Numbered from the stretch's first letter, positions 8,520 to 17,279 are shown. The stretch is DNA of 38,534 bases from Bifidobacterium breve (GCA_945889475.1 CAMDBT010000014.1:1-38534), one strand, 5' to 3'. Translations and numbers: made by a program. Notes: a model not told the origin generated them from the sequence alone.

Positions 8520-8665
8520 GGGTCGGATTTGTGCGCATTGACGGCCCGTAAGACGACTGGGCGCCAAGTTGCATTCCGTCCGACGCAAGTGGGAAGTTGC
8601 TCGGCCCGCAACCGGTTTTCAAGGACGCGAGGAAGCGCCGACAATTCAGTCGGCAGGAGAGAGGA
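8520..8665 (+). promoter_or_regulatory. Structured leader upstream of nrdJ, candidate cobalamin-type or other riboregulator
   Basis: This 206-base intergenic gap holds several exact pairings: GTCGGA 8522-8527 with TCCGAC 8579-8584; GTTGC 8596-8600 with GCAAC 8608-8612; and GCCGAC 8637-8642 with GTCGGC 8649-8654, the last ending just before the GAGAGAGG ribosome-binding region. TTGC occurs at 8569 and 8597, and GCAA at 8585 and 8608, so mutually exclusive pairings are possible. GGGAA at 8591 and CCCGCAACCGG at 8605-8615 recall the core of adenosylcobalamin riboswitches, but a convincing full B12 box is not seen. The downstream enzyme uses adenosylcobalamin, which makes a cofactor-sensing role plausible. 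Confidence 0.4.
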
Positions 8666-8673
8666 AGCAGACG

Positions 8674-11544
8674 ATGGAAATCACACCACAGAGCGACCGC
8701 ACCGCCACCGCCGTTGACGCTGGTCAAGCAATGTCGATCGAACGCCGCCACAGCGAAGCGGGCGTCGATCCATTCGCTTCAGTTGAGTGGGAGGTTCGCG
8801 ACGCACGGATCGCTCACGGCGACCACGTCGCGTTCGAACAGCCCGACGTCGAGTTCCCTACTACTTGGTCGCAGAACGCCACCAACATCGTTACGCAGAA
8901 GTACTTCCGCGGGCAGGCCGGTTCAAGCGAGCGCGAGCACTCGGTCAAGCAGATGATCGGCCGAGTATCAGGCACGATCGCCGACTGGGGCCGCGCGCGC
9001 GGCTACTTCGCCACTGCCGAGGACGGCGACGCGTTCGAAGCTGAACTGACGCAGATCCTGCTGCACCAGAAGGCAGCATTCAACTCGCCGGTCTGGTTCA
9101 ACGTCGGCTTCGAAGAGAAGCCGCAGTGCTCGGCCTGCTTCATCCTCAGCGTTGACGACACGATGGAATCGATCCTCGACTGGAACACGAAAGAAGGGAC
9201 GATCTTCCGCGGCGGCTCCGGCTCCGGCATCAACCTCTCAAACATCCGTGGCTCAATGGAGTTGCTGAGCAAGGGCGGCACCGCAAGCGGCCCGGTCTCA
9301 TTCATGCGTGGCGCCGACTCATGGGCCGGCACGATCAAATCAGGCGGCAAGACGCGTCGCGCCGCCAAGATGGTCGTGCTCGACGTCGACCATCCCGACA
9401 TCGTTGAGTTCATTGAGTGCAAGGCGAAGGAAGAAGACAAGGCCGCCGCTCTGCGCAACGCCGGCTTCGACATGTCGATCGACGGTGACGGCTTCAACTC
9501 AATCCAGTACCAGAACGCCAACAACTCGGTCCGCGTCACAGACGAGTTCATGCAGGCCGTTGAGGATGACGCGCCGTGGCGTACGACCGCCCGCGCAACC
9601 GGCGAACCGATCGGCGAGCCGATCTCGGCGCGCGAACTGATGATGAAGATCGCCCGCGCCGCATGGCGCTGCGCCGACCCTGGCGTTCAGTACGACACGA
9701 CGATCAACCAGTGGCACACATCACCCAATTCGGGCCGGATCAACGCCTCCAACCCATGCTCCGAGTACATGCACGTAGATGACTCGGCCTGCAACCTCGC
9801 CTCGATCAACCTGATGAAATTCCGCCGCCCAGACGGCACGCTCGACGTTGAAGACTTCGAGCACACCACCGACATTCTGCTGCTCGCGCAGGAGATCATC
9901 GTCTCACCATCGAGCTACCCGACCGAGCAGATCGGTGACAACGCACGGGCCTTCCGTCAGCTTGGCCTCGGCTACACCAACCTTGGGGCGTATCTGATGG
10001 CCAACGGCGTCGCCTACGACTCCGACCCAGGTCGCGGAACGGCGGCCGCAATCACAGCGCTGATGACCGGCCGCGCATACCGCCAGTCGGCCGTGATCGC
10101 AGCGGCAATCGGGCCGTACGAGAGGTACGAAGAGAACCGCGCGCCGCACAACGCCGTGATGCGGATGCACCGCGACGCCGCATACGCGATTCCAGATTCG
10201 ACTGTCGTTGATGACCATCTGCTCGCTGGTGCGCGCCACTCGTGGGACGAGGCGGTCGAGATCGGGGAGCGCTACGGCTACCGCAACGCGCAGGCAACGG
10301 TGCTCGCGCCAACCGGCACGATCTCCTTCCTGATGGACTGCGACACGACCGGCATCGAGCCGGACTTCTCACTGGTCAAGTTCAAGGAGCTGGTCGGCGG
10401 CGGTCAGATGACAATTGCCAACAAGACGATTCCGCTGGCGCTGCAGACGCTCGGCTACACCGATCCTCAGATCGAACAGATCGAAGCCTACGTAACGGAG
10501 CACGGCACAATCGTCGGCGCGCCAGGACTGCTCGACGAGCACCTGTCGGTCTTCGACGTGGCCGTCGGCGAGCGAGCGATCTCGGCCCACGGCCACATCA
10601 AGATGATGGGCGCCGTCCAGCCGTTCATCTCAGGTGCGATCTCGAAGACCGTCAACATGCCAGCCTCCTCGACGGTTGAGGAGATCGAAGGCGCCTACAT
10701 CGACGCTTGGCGGCTCGGGGTCAAGGCACTTGCGATCTACCGTGACGGTTCAAAGACCGCGCAGGCGCTGCGCACCGACGCTCAGGTTGAGGCTGACGCG
10801 CCAGACGGCCTCTACACCAAGGCCGACGTTGACGCACTGCTCGAGCACGCCGTGCTCGAAGCGAAAGGCGGCGCCCTGCCAGCCCGCCGCCGGATGCCAC
10901 GCGAGCGCCAGTCGCTAACGCACAAGTTCTCAATCGGAGGCCACGAGGGCTACATCACCGCCGGTGTCTACGAAGACGGCACGGTCGGCGAGATCTTCCT
11001 GACCGACATCGGCAAGGAAGGTTCAACGCTGCGCGGCATGATGAACGCCTTCGCGACCTCGATCTCGATCGCGCTCCAGTACGGCGTGCCGCTCGAGAAG
11101 CTGGTTGAGAAGTTCAGCTACATGCGCTTCGACCCAGAAGGGATCACGCAGAATCCGGAGATCCCATTCGCCAAGTCGATGCCGGACTACATCATGCGCT
11201 GGCTAGCCTCACGCTTCCTCGACACAGAGACGCAGGAAGGGCTCGGGATCATGACCGACTCGGTCCGCGCTAAGAAAGCTGGGGAGGAAGCCGCAAGCTC
11301 ATTCACCTCCGACACTGCAGGCCCCGCCAACGGTGGCAGCGGTGCACCAACGCCGCAGGCATCGGCAGTGGACGCGGGGAGCAAGGCCGCAGCCTCAGCG
11401 ATGACCGACACCCCGCCGGTAACGCCGGCGAAGATGGGTGGGCTTGAACTCGGGCCAGCGTGCAACCAGTGTGGCGGGATGATGCAGCGGACGGGCGCTT
11501 GTTACACCTGCACGTCTTGCGGCAACAACACCGGCTGCGGTTGA
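8674..11544 (+). CDS. nrdJ: Adenosylcobalamin-dependent (class II) ribonucleoside-diphosphate reductase
   Basis: 956 residues from the ATG at 8674, which follows a GAGAGAGGAAG ribosome-binding site; the frame can be extended to a TTG at 8569 but that part overlaps the leader RNA. The enzyme makes deoxyribonucleotides without oxygen dependence, using AdoCbl to form a thiyl radical. Visible features are FNSPVWFNVG (about residue 136), a redox cysteine region C152/C155 (CSACF), GSGSGINLSNIRG, the radical site NPCSE with C362 and E364, PTGTISFLMDCDTTG, and the DAWRLGVKALAIYRDGSK segment. The C-terminus has a cysteine-rich zinc-ribbon/redox tail (CNQCGGMM, then CYTCTSCGNNTGCG). A Pro/Ala/Ser linker precedes that tail. 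Length fits the large NrdJ group. Confidence 0.97.
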   Translation: MEITPQSDRTATAVDAGQAMSIERRHSEAGVDPFASVEWEVRDARIAHGDHVAFEQPDVEFPTTWSQNATNIVTQKYFRGQAGSSEREHSVKQMIGRVSGTIADWGRARGYFATAEDGDAFEAELTQILLHQKAAFNSPVWFNVGFEEKPQCSACFILSVDDTMESILDWNTKEGTIFRGGSGSGINLSNIRGSMELLSKGGTASGPVSFMRGADSWAGTIKSGGKTRRAAKMVVLDVDHPDIVEFIECKAKEEDKAAALRNAGFDMSIDGDGFNSIQYQNANNSVRVTDEFMQAVEDDAPWRTTARATGEPIGEPISARELMMKIARAAWRCADPGVQYDTTINQWHTSPNSGRINASNPCSEYMHVDDSACNLASINLMKFRRPDGTLDVEDFEHTTDILLLAQEIIVSPSSYPTEQIGDNARAFRQLGLGYTNLGAYLMANGVAYDSDPGRGTAAAITALMTGRAYRQSAVIAAAIGPYERYEENRAPHNAVMRMHRDAAYAIPDSTVVDDHLLAGARHSWDEAVEIGERYGYRNAQATVLAPTGTISFLMDCDTTGIEPDFSLVKFKELVGGGQMTIANKTIPLALQTLGYTDPQIEQIEAYVTEHGTIVGAPGLLDEHLSVFDVAVGERAISAHGHIKMMGAVQPFISGAISKTVNMPASSTVEEIEGAYIDAWRLGVKALAIYRDGSKTAQALRTDAQVEADAPDGLYTKADVDALLEHAVLEAKGGALPARRRMPRERQSLTHKFSIGGHEGYITAGVYEDGTVGEIFLTDIGKEGSTLRGMMNAFATSISIALQYGVPLEKLVEKFSYMRFDPEGITQNPEIPFAKSMPDYIMRWLASRFLDTETQEGLGIMTDSVRAKKAGEEAASSFTSDTAGPANGGSGAPTPQASAVDAGSKAAASAMTDTPPVTPAKMGGLELGPACNQCGGMMQRTGACYTCTSCGNNTGCG

Positions 11545-11629
11545 TTTAGCCGATCGCTGCGGTGTCGCGGGATCGCTGACGCGATTTCAGCGCCAGAGAC
11601 TGAATCGAGCGCAAGCGTTCAGCGTCTAG

Positions 11630-11668
11630 TTGCGAGTCTCATCCCAACAAACGTTAGGATGTTGGAAT
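11630..11668 (+). promoter_or_regulatory. Promoter and candidate ArsR operator of the metal-efflux operon
   Basis: An imperfect palindrome (ATCCCAACA at 11641-11649, TGTTGGAAT at 11660-11668, 8 of 9 positions matching) lies directly on the gene start and includes the first two bases of its ATG. A plausible promoter is TTGCGA at 11630-11635 and TAGGAT at 11655-11660 with 19-base spacing. Transcription would then begin at or within a few bases of the start codon, giving a leaderless mRNA whose promoter is covered by the bound repressor. Confidence 0.5.
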
Positions 11669-12011
11669 GACAGCAGAGCGTTGCGAATTGCTGTGCCTTG
11701 ATCTTCCAAAGGCGGAGGACGTCCGCGCAGCGCTGCCGGACCTGCAGCAGCTCGCCGCGCGGACCGCGCGGCTGAAGGCACTCGCCGACCCAACTCGGCT
11801 GCAGGTCGCTTTGGCGCTTGACCGGGCAGGCGAGCTGTGTGTCTGCGACCTAGCGTGGATCACCGGTCGAGCTGAGAACCTAGTTTCACACCACCTGCGC
11901 AAGCTGCGCGGCGGCGGTCTGGCCGTCTCTCGTCGCGACGGGAAGATGGTCCTCTACGCGCTGACTCCCGTCGGCCGCGAGATGCTTTCTATGACCGCGG
12001 CGTGGCCATGA
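11667..12011 (+). CDS. ArsR/SmtB-family metal-sensing repressor, CadC/CmtR-like
   Basis: 114 residues. The winged-helix core is typical: LKALADPTRLQVALAL, then the recognition region WITGRAENLVSHHLRKL, then a wing. Two cysteine pairs point to soft-metal sensing: CELLC near the N-terminus and ELCVCDLAW in the alpha-3 region, the arrangement of CadC-type Cd/Pb/Zn/As sensors. Metal binding should release it from DNA. No ribosome binding site is visible because the promoter abuts the start. It overlaps the downstream CDF exporter by an ATGA junction, so the two form a self-regulated efflux operon. The actual inducing metal is not decided by sequence. Confidence 0.92.
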   Translation: MTAERCELLCLDLPKAEDVRAALPDLQQLAARTARLKALADPTRLQVALALDRAGELCVCDLAWITGRAENLVSHHLRKLRGGGLAVSRRDGKMVLYALTPVGREMLSMTAAWP

Positions 12012-12745
12012 GCACCACGGCGATGCCGATTGCCGGCCCGCAGGTCAGCGGCCCGAGTCGCGAGCGGATCGAGGCGCTCGCGCGTCGAGCCCGGCGGCTG
12101 TCGTGGCTTTCGCTGGCCTGGATGAGCGTCGAAGGCTTCGTAGCCCTTGCCGCGGGTATTGCGGCAAGCTCGATCGCGCTGGTCGGCTTCGGGCTGGACT
12201 CCGCCGTCGAGGGTTTCGCTTCGGTGATCATCGTCTGGCGATTCACTGGACACCGGATCCACTCCGAAGCCGCGGAGATACGGGCGCAGAAGCTCGTTGC
12301 GATCCAGTTTTTCCTGCTCGCTCCCTACGTCGCGTTCGAGTCCGGCCGGTCGCTCCTCTCCGGGGAGCATCCCGATCCGAGTCTGGTTGGGATCCTGTTG
12401 GCGCTGGGGTCGGTGGTGTTGATGCCGCTACTGGGCACCGCTAAGCAGCGGATCGCCGAGGAACTCGGGTCCCCGGCTACCAAGGGTGAAGGGCGTCAGA
12501 ACATGCTGTGCGCCTACCTGGCGGGGGCGCTTCTGGTCGGGCTAACCGGTAACGCTCTGCTCGGCGCGTGGTGGCTCGACGGGCTTGTCGGCCTGCTGAT
12601 CGCCGTCGTCGCTGTCAAAGAAGGCGTCGAAGCGTGGCGCGGTGAGGGTTGCGCGTGCGCTGCAGTCCCGGTTCCTGCGCCTGCCGCTGACGCGTGCTGC
12701 GGAGACGACGCAAGAACCGCACGGCCAGAGAATTCCCAAGCCTAG
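12008..12745 (+). CDS. Cation diffusion facilitator-like metal exporter with cysteine-rich tail
   Basis: 245 residues from the ATG at 12008, which overlaps the regulator stop as ATGA. A GTG at 12002 is the alternative. About six hydrophobic helices are present. The CDF signature region reads GFGLDSAVEGFAS, so the first metal site offers D and E rather than the common H-x3-D. A later helix (ALLGAWWLDGLVGLL) supplies the second Asp. The usual cytoplasmic ferredoxin-like domain is missing. In its place the chain ends in a short tail with five cysteines (CACAA, then DACCGDD), possibly a soft-metal handling element. With the thiol-rich ArsR sensor next to it, export of Cd, Pb, Zn or a similar ion is likely. 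This differs from canonical ZitB/CzcD. Confidence 0.85.
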   Translation: MSTTAMPIAGPQVSGPSRERIEALARRARRLSWLSLAWMSVEGFVALAAGIAASSIALVGFGLDSAVEGFASVIIVWRFTGHRIHSEAAEIRAQKLVAIQFFLLAPYVAFESGRSLLSGEHPDPSLVGILLALGSVVLMPLLGTAKQRIAEELGSPATKGEGRQNMLCAYLAGALLVGLTGNALLGAWWLDGLVGLLIAVVAVKEGVEAWRGEGCACAAVPVPAPAADACCGDDARTARPENSQA

Positions 12746-12836
12746 ACGAGCCGGATTGCGGTGGCGGACCGCGCTGCCGGTGGCCAGCGGTGAACTGCCG
12801 CGCCGATCACCGGATCTGAGGTAGGGTCTGATTCTG

Positions 12837-14747
12837 ATGGGTCTGCGACTGACACTGACGCCAGCAGTCGTCCTGGTTGGGCTACTGAGTTCGCTAGCAC
12901 TAGCACCAAGCGCGATCGCCGCGCCAGCTCCGTTCGGTCATGCCTGCACTGCGCAGAACGGTGTCCGCTTCTGCCCTACTTCGACGCTCGCCGAGCGGGT
13001 CCCAAGCTGGGACGGCCTTCCAATCGACGCCGATGTGACGCTGCCGACCAGCGGCAACGGGCCGTGGCCACTGGTTGTCATGCTGCACGGCTTTGGCGGC
13101 AACAAAGCAACTTTTGAGGCCGATAGTGCGCGAGGTGTGCTCAATGCTGACGGCAAACTAAGAAACGACACCTACCACTACAACAACATCTACTTCGCGC
13201 AGCGCGGCTATGCGGTCGTCAACTACTCACACCGTGGGTTCGCAAACTCGTGCGGCAAGCTAGCGTCGCGGACGCCGCCTGCCTGTGACCGTGGTTGGTT
13301 TCATATGGCCGATCAACGCTACGAAATCCGTGATGCCCAAACCTTGATCGGCAAGCTCGTCGACGGCGGGATCGCAAAGCGCGGTGCGATCGGCGTAACT
13401 GGTTTTTCTTGGGGCGGGGGTCAGTCGCTTCAGCTCGGCTGGCTCAAGGACCGCGTCAGAATGACCAACGGCAAGCTCGTCCCGTGGCGATCGCCAAAAG
13501 GGCATTCGCTCTCAATTAGGGCAGCATGGCCTCGCGGCGAGTGGTCGAACATGGCCTGGGCGATTGTGCCGACGGGGTACTTCGCGAACACAGCGAAGGG
13601 CCTTGCCGCTGAGAAGGCGGCCCCTGTCGGTACACCACTCGGGGCGCTGACGGAAGCAGAAGTGTTGCTGGTGCTGCTGAGCGGTGACTACGCAGCGCCT
13701 GAGGGCGCCGATCCGCAGGTCGACCCGATTGGGTGGAGCAAGCTGTTTGCCGCCGGCGAGCCCTATGGCTCGGAGATCAAGAATGTGGTTACCAATCTCT
13801 CGCGCTACTCCTCGATTACAGATCTCAGTGGCTCGCCAGCGCCTCTACTGCTGCAGAATGGTTTCACCGACGAGCTATTCCCGCCGCGCGAGGCGCTGCG
13901 CGCCTACAACATCGCCCGTTCACGGAATCCTCGGGCGCCGGTGGCATTGCAGTTCGGCGATCTGGGCCATCCACGGGGCTCAAATAAGTTCAATACGTTC
14001 GCTATTTTCAACGCGCAAGGGTCATCCTTCTTCGATTATTGGCTGCGTGGCCGCGGCAAGCCATTGGCACCGGGGAGCGTGTCGGTGATGACGCAGACCT
14101 GCCCTGCTCCAACCCAAGTGCCGCCCCCAGCCAGCACTCCCCCCGCTGGTGGCCCCTACAGAGCTTCGAGTTGGAAGACGCTCAGCCCTGGCGCCGTGCG
14201 GACCGCCAGCAACCGAACGCAGACGGTTCTGTCAGCTGACTCCGACGCAGCGCTTGGCTCCCAGTTCACTTTTCTGATCGGCACGCAGGACGCCTGCCTG
14301 ACGGTGCCTAAGACGACCAGCGCTGGCGCCGCTTACTACACGCTCGCGGCAAAACGGTCCTTCACTCTGCTTGGCCTACCGGCGGTGCGGGCAACCGTCG
14401 CGGTCACCGGCACTTATGCTCAACTAGCTGCGCGACTTTGGGACATCGCACCGGACGGTCAGCAGCGGTTGATCTCCCGAGCCGTGCGGCGACTGACGGC
14501 GAACCAGCGTGGAACGATCAACTTTCTACTAAGTGGTAACGCCTACAGGGTCCAAGCCGGGCATCAGGTTCGACTCGAGCTGCTCGGCTCCGACTTCAGA
14601 GCGAAGACACCATTTCAGGTGCCGATGTACCGGCCCAGCAACGGAAGCTTCAGTGTTGAAGTGTCGAAACTAACGTTGGAGCTGCCGGTCCGTGAGCGCC
14701 CAACGGGCCGGTCCGGCTCGGTCCGCCGTCCGTCTCTTGACCACTGA
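12837..14747 (+). CDS. Exported S15-family alpha/beta hydrolase (X-Pro dipeptidyl peptidase/acyl esterase type)
   Basis: 636 residues with a Sec signal peptide (ALAPSAIAA cleavage region). The alpha/beta-hydrolase core has an oxyanion segment (VVMLHGFGG), the nucleophile elbow GFSWGGG with S191, and likely triad partners D345 (NGFTDELFPP) and H378 (DLGHPRGS). A Pro-rich linker near residue 440 leads to a C-terminal beta-sandwich like the non-catalytic domain of S15 peptidases and cocaine esterase (SWKTLSPG, later VQAGHQVRLELLGSDF). It therefore hydrolyses an ester or a prolyl peptide outside the membrane. Four Cys in the N-terminal part suggest disulphides. A GAGGTAGGG stretch lies upstream of the ATG. 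The very C-terminus is basic. Substrate is unknown. Confidence 0.82.
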   Translation: MGLRLTLTPAVVLVGLLSSLALAPSAIAAPAPFGHACTAQNGVRFCPTSTLAERVPSWDGLPIDADVTLPTSGNGPWPLVVMLHGFGGNKATFEADSARGVLNADGKLRNDTYHYNNIYFAQRGYAVVNYSHRGFANSCGKLASRTPPACDRGWFHMADQRYEIRDAQTLIGKLVDGGIAKRGAIGVTGFSWGGGQSLQLGWLKDRVRMTNGKLVPWRSPKGHSLSIRAAWPRGEWSNMAWAIVPTGYFANTAKGLAAEKAAPVGTPLGALTEAEVLLVLLSGDYAAPEGADPQVDPIGWSKLFAAGEPYGSEIKNVVTNLSRYSSITDLSGSPAPLLLQNGFTDELFPPREALRAYNIARSRNPRAPVALQFGDLGHPRGSNKFNTFAIFNAQGSSFFDYWLRGRGKPLAPGSVSVMTQTCPAPTQVPPPASTPPAGGPYRASSWKTLSPGAVRTASNRTQTVLSADSDAALGSQFTFLIGTQDACLTVPKTTSAGAAYYTLAAKRSFTLLGLPAVRATVAVTGTYAQLAARLWDIAPDGQQRLISRAVRRLTANQRGTINFLLSGNAYRVQAGHQVRLELLGSDFRAKTPFQVPMYRPSNGSFSVEVSKLTLELPVRERPTGRSGSVRRPSLDH

Positions 14748-14786
14748 CGGTTGCGCCGCCGCTGCCACGCAGCAACCTCGTTTGAG

Positions 14787-15455
14787 CTAGAAGCTTTCGA
14801 AGCGGCCTAGTGCTTCGATTGCGTCGTGGTAGATCACGTTCTTGATTGCGGCGACGGTGGCGCGGTTCTTACCGGCTAGCGCTTCTGCTCGCGCGGTCGC
14901 TGCCGGCAGCACCCGATCCTCCGCACTCGCCTCGTCGGCGATCCCCCATTCGACGGCCTCGTCGCCGCCGAAGCGGTGGCCGCTGAGCATCGCCTTGTGT
15001 GCTGCAGCGGGAGTTAACTTGGCTTGGATCAGCTTCGACATTCCGCGCACGAATGGGATGTTGATGTCAACCTCCGGCAGGCAGAAGAAGCCGCGATCCT
15101 CGCGCATCACACGCTGGTCGCAGGCCAGCGCGAGCATCGCGCCGCCCGCGAAGGCGTGGCCGTTGATCGCGGCGACGACCGGCAGTGGAAACGCAAGCAG
15201 CCGCATGTAGAGCGCCTGCAGACGCTCTACTACGAGCCGTGAGCTTTCCTCGCCGGCTTCGGTCATCCACTCCAGATCGAGTCCGTTGGAGAAGAATTTG
15301 CCTTCACCGGTCAGCACGACTGCGAGCGTTGACTCGTCCGCTTCGACCTCATCGAGCGCCTGCTTGAACGCATCAAGCATCGGAAGGTTGAAGCGGTTCT
15401 CCTCAGCCTGCATCGTCATCGTCACTATCTCGTCACTGCGGCTGACGTCAATCAA
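14787..15455 (-). CDS. Enoyl-CoA hydratase/isomerase family protein, ECI-like
   Basis: 222 residues from a TTG, chosen because GAAAGGA stands at the correct distance upstream and the family starts with this strand. The crotonase fold is clear: the opening EENRFNLPMLDAF, the CoA/oxyanion segment FFSNGLDLEW, and INGHAFAGGAMLALACDQR for the second oxyanion loop, followed by CLPEVDINIPF. The FNLPMLDAF and SNGLDL wording is closest to delta3,delta2-enoyl-CoA isomerases of the peroxisomal/plant ECI type, which shift double bonds during beta-oxidation of unsaturated fatty acids. The short length and the EVDI glutamate support isomerase over hydratase. It is convergent with the S15 hydrolase and has no beta-oxidation neighbours here. 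Confidence 0.87.
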   Translation of the reverse strand: MIDVSRSDEIVTMTMQAEENRFNLPMLDAFKQALDEVEADESTLAVVLTGEGKFFSNGLDLEWMTEAGEESSRLVVERLQALYMRLLAFPLPVVAAINGHAFAGGAMLALACDQRVMREDRGFFCLPEVDINIPFVRGMSKLIQAKLTPAAAHKAMLSGHRFGGDEAVEWGIADEASAEDRVLPAATARAEALAGKNRATVAAIKNVIYHDAIEALGRFESF

Positions 15456-15608
15456 AGGGTTCCTTTCGGCAGAGTTTGCGTCCTAGTGGTCGCCGCTAGG
15501 CAACCGCGCGCTACTCAGCATCGCGCGGGCGGTACGTCACAGAGCGTCCGAGCCGAGACTAGCTGTACCGTCCATACCTGACTAGCCTTCGAACATTGGA
15601 GCTCCTTG

Positions 15609-16022
15609 ATGACCCGTCGCCCCGTCGCCCCGTTCCTGTCGATCGCATGCATCGCTGCAGTGGCGGCCGTGACGCTGCCCGGTTGCGGCAAACCTGAGTT
15701 CTGCGCGAAGAAGACCGATTTCAACAGCTCAGTTTCGACGCTGGTGGGGGTATCGCTAACGCCGCCCGACCCGACCGAGATCACAACCGACATTACGGCC
15801 GTCGAGGACGCTGGCACGGCGATGATCAACGCCGCCAAGAGCGACTTCCCGAGCCAGTCGACGGCGCTTGAGAACTCCCTCAACGATGTTGTCTCGACCG
15901 GCAAGACGCTGACGACGAGCACCAATCTGACGGCGACCGGTGTGACGCTCGCTGCGCAGCTGCTGCTGCTTAACTCGGCCTGGGACAGCTTCAAGACAGC
16001 GACCAATGAGGCCTGCGGCTAA
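15609..16022 (+). CDS. Small putative lipoprotein of unknown function
   Basis: 137 residues from the ATG at 15609, preceded by TTGGAG; a TTG one codon earlier is possible. The N-terminus has arginines, a hydrophobic stretch and a lipobox LPGC, so it should be a lipid-anchored envelope protein. The mature part is rich in Thr, Ser and Ala with a helical pattern, and has two further Cys (EFCAKK near the start and EACG at the end) that could form a disulphide. I recognise no family. It ends 30 bases before the permease-YHS gene and may be in the same transcript. Confidence 0.72.
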   Translation: MTRRPVAPFLSIACIAAVAAVTLPGCGKPEFCAKKTDFNSSVSTLVGVSLTPPDPTEITTDITAVEDAGTAMINAAKSDFPSQSTALENSLNDVVSTGKTLTTSTNLTATGVTLAAQLLLLNSAWDSFKTATNEACG

Positions 16023-16052
16023 TGGCTGGCGGGCTTTGGTGACGGCGCGCAG

Positions 16053-17279
16053 ATGAGCCACGTGTTCTCGCTGCTGCTCGAAGGGCTCAGCAACGCAGCG
16101 ATGATGGCGTGGCAGATCTGGTGGGCGCTGGTACTGGGCTTTGCAATCTCAGCGATCGTGCAGGCTTGGGCGCGGCGCGAGCGGATTGAGGCTTTGCTCT
16201 CCGGCCCAGGCGCGGCGCCAATCGCCCGCGCCACCGGCTACGGCGCCGCATCGTCATCGTGCTCCTATGCGGCGATCGCGATCGCCAAGTCGCTGTTTCA
16301 GAAGGGCGCCTCATCTGCTGCCTCGCTGGCCTTCCAATTTGCTTCGACCAATCTTGTTTGGGAGCTCGGCCTCGTCATCTGGGTCTTGATGGGTTGGCAG
16401 TTCACGCTCGCCGAGTTCCTCGGCGGCGTCGTGATGATCATCCTGATGTGGGCGCTGCTGCGGCTCTTCGTCTCCAAACGGTTAGAAGAGGAGGCGCGCG
16501 AGTATGCGCGGGGCGCTGACACCGGCCATCAGCACCACATCGCGGAGAATGAAATCCCACTTCGCGAGAAGCTGACCGACGCTCAGTCATGGTCTGACGT
16601 CGCCCACAACTTCCGCGGCGACTGGCAGATGCTTTGGAAGGAGATTGTGATTGGGCTGCTGCTGGCCGGTTACATCGCGCTGCTCGGTGACGACTTCTTC
16701 AACGGCCTCTTCTTGACCGGGGCACCGCCGTTGGTTCAAACGGTCTGGGGGGCGATCATCGGACCTGTTATTGCGATGCTCTCGTTCGTCTGTTCGGTCG
16801 GCAACATTCCGCTCGCCGCCGTGCTTTGGTCCGGCGGGCTCAGCTTCGCCGGCGTGATCGCCTTCATTTTCGCCGATCTGATCGTGCTGCCGATCATCGT
16901 CGCCTACCGCAAGTACTACGGCACCGCGTACGCGGCGCGGATCGTGGCGCTGATGTTCGTGACGATGGTCCTCGCTGCTCTGATCATTGATGTCCTGTTC
17001 GGGGCGGCCGGGCTGATCCCGAGCGCGCGACCTTCCAGCGACGACGTCTTCGGGATGATCCAACTCGACTACAAGGCGCTGCTCAACGCGCTTGCTCTCG
17101 GCGTCTTCATCGCGCTCTGGACGATCACCGTGCGGCGCGGCGCGAAGGATCCGGTCTGCGGCATGAGCGTTGACAAGAGCGTCGCTCTGACGACTGAAAT
17201 CGATGGCAAGAGCTGGTACTTCTGTGGAGCCGGCTGCCAGCAGAAGTTCATCGCCGGCCGGCAGTCCAAGGGCCACTGA
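16053..17279 (+). CDS. DUF318/COG0701-family permease fused to a C-terminal YHS domain
   Basis: 408 residues. The first part is a two-repeat permease of the COG0701 group that includes ArsP (organoarsenical exporter) and YraQ. It has about eight to nine membrane helices, and each half has its signature loop with a cysteine: GAASSSCSYAAIAIAKSLF in the first and FVCSVGNIPLAAVLWSGG in the second. A cytoplasmic loop near residues 145-200 has several histidines (GHQHH). After the last helix comes a YHS domain beginning KDPVCGMSVD and ending with WYFCGAGCQQKF. YHS domains accompany copper and other heavy-metal transporters and are thought to bind metal. Export or handling of a thiophilic metal(loid) is the best inference; the substrate is unknown. 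Confidence 0.87.
   Translation: MSHVFSLLLEGLSNAAMMAWQIWWALVLGFAISAIVQAWARRERIEALLSGPGAAPIARATGYGAASSSCSYAAIAIAKSLFQKGASSAASLAFQFASTNLVWELGLVIWVLMGWQFTLAEFLGGVVMIILMWALLRLFVSKRLEEEAREYARGADTGHQHHIAENEIPLREKLTDAQSWSDVAHNFRGDWQMLWKEIVIGLLLAGYIALLGDDFFNGLFLTGAPPLVQTVWGAIIGPVIAMLSFVCSVGNIPLAAVLWSGGLSFAGVIAFIFADLIVLPIIVAYRKYYGTAYAARIVALMFVTMVLAALIIDVLFGAAGLIPSARPSSDDVFGMIQLDYKALLNALALGVFIALWTITVRRGAKDPVCGMSVDKSVALTTEIDGKSWYFCGAGCQQKFIAGRQSKGH

Noticed and set aside
8569-8673. N-terminal extension of nrdJ from a TTG at 8569
   Set aside because: The ATG at 8674 has a good ribosome binding site, the family starts near there, and the extension overlaps the structured leader.
8468-8673. NrdR boxes upstream of nrdJ
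   Set aside because: No pair of sequences close to the ACACTATATATAGTGT-type consensus was found.
11545-11640. Terminator after nrdJ
   Set aside because: Only a 5-bp stem (ATCGC/GCGAT at 11572-11585) is seen, too weak to call.
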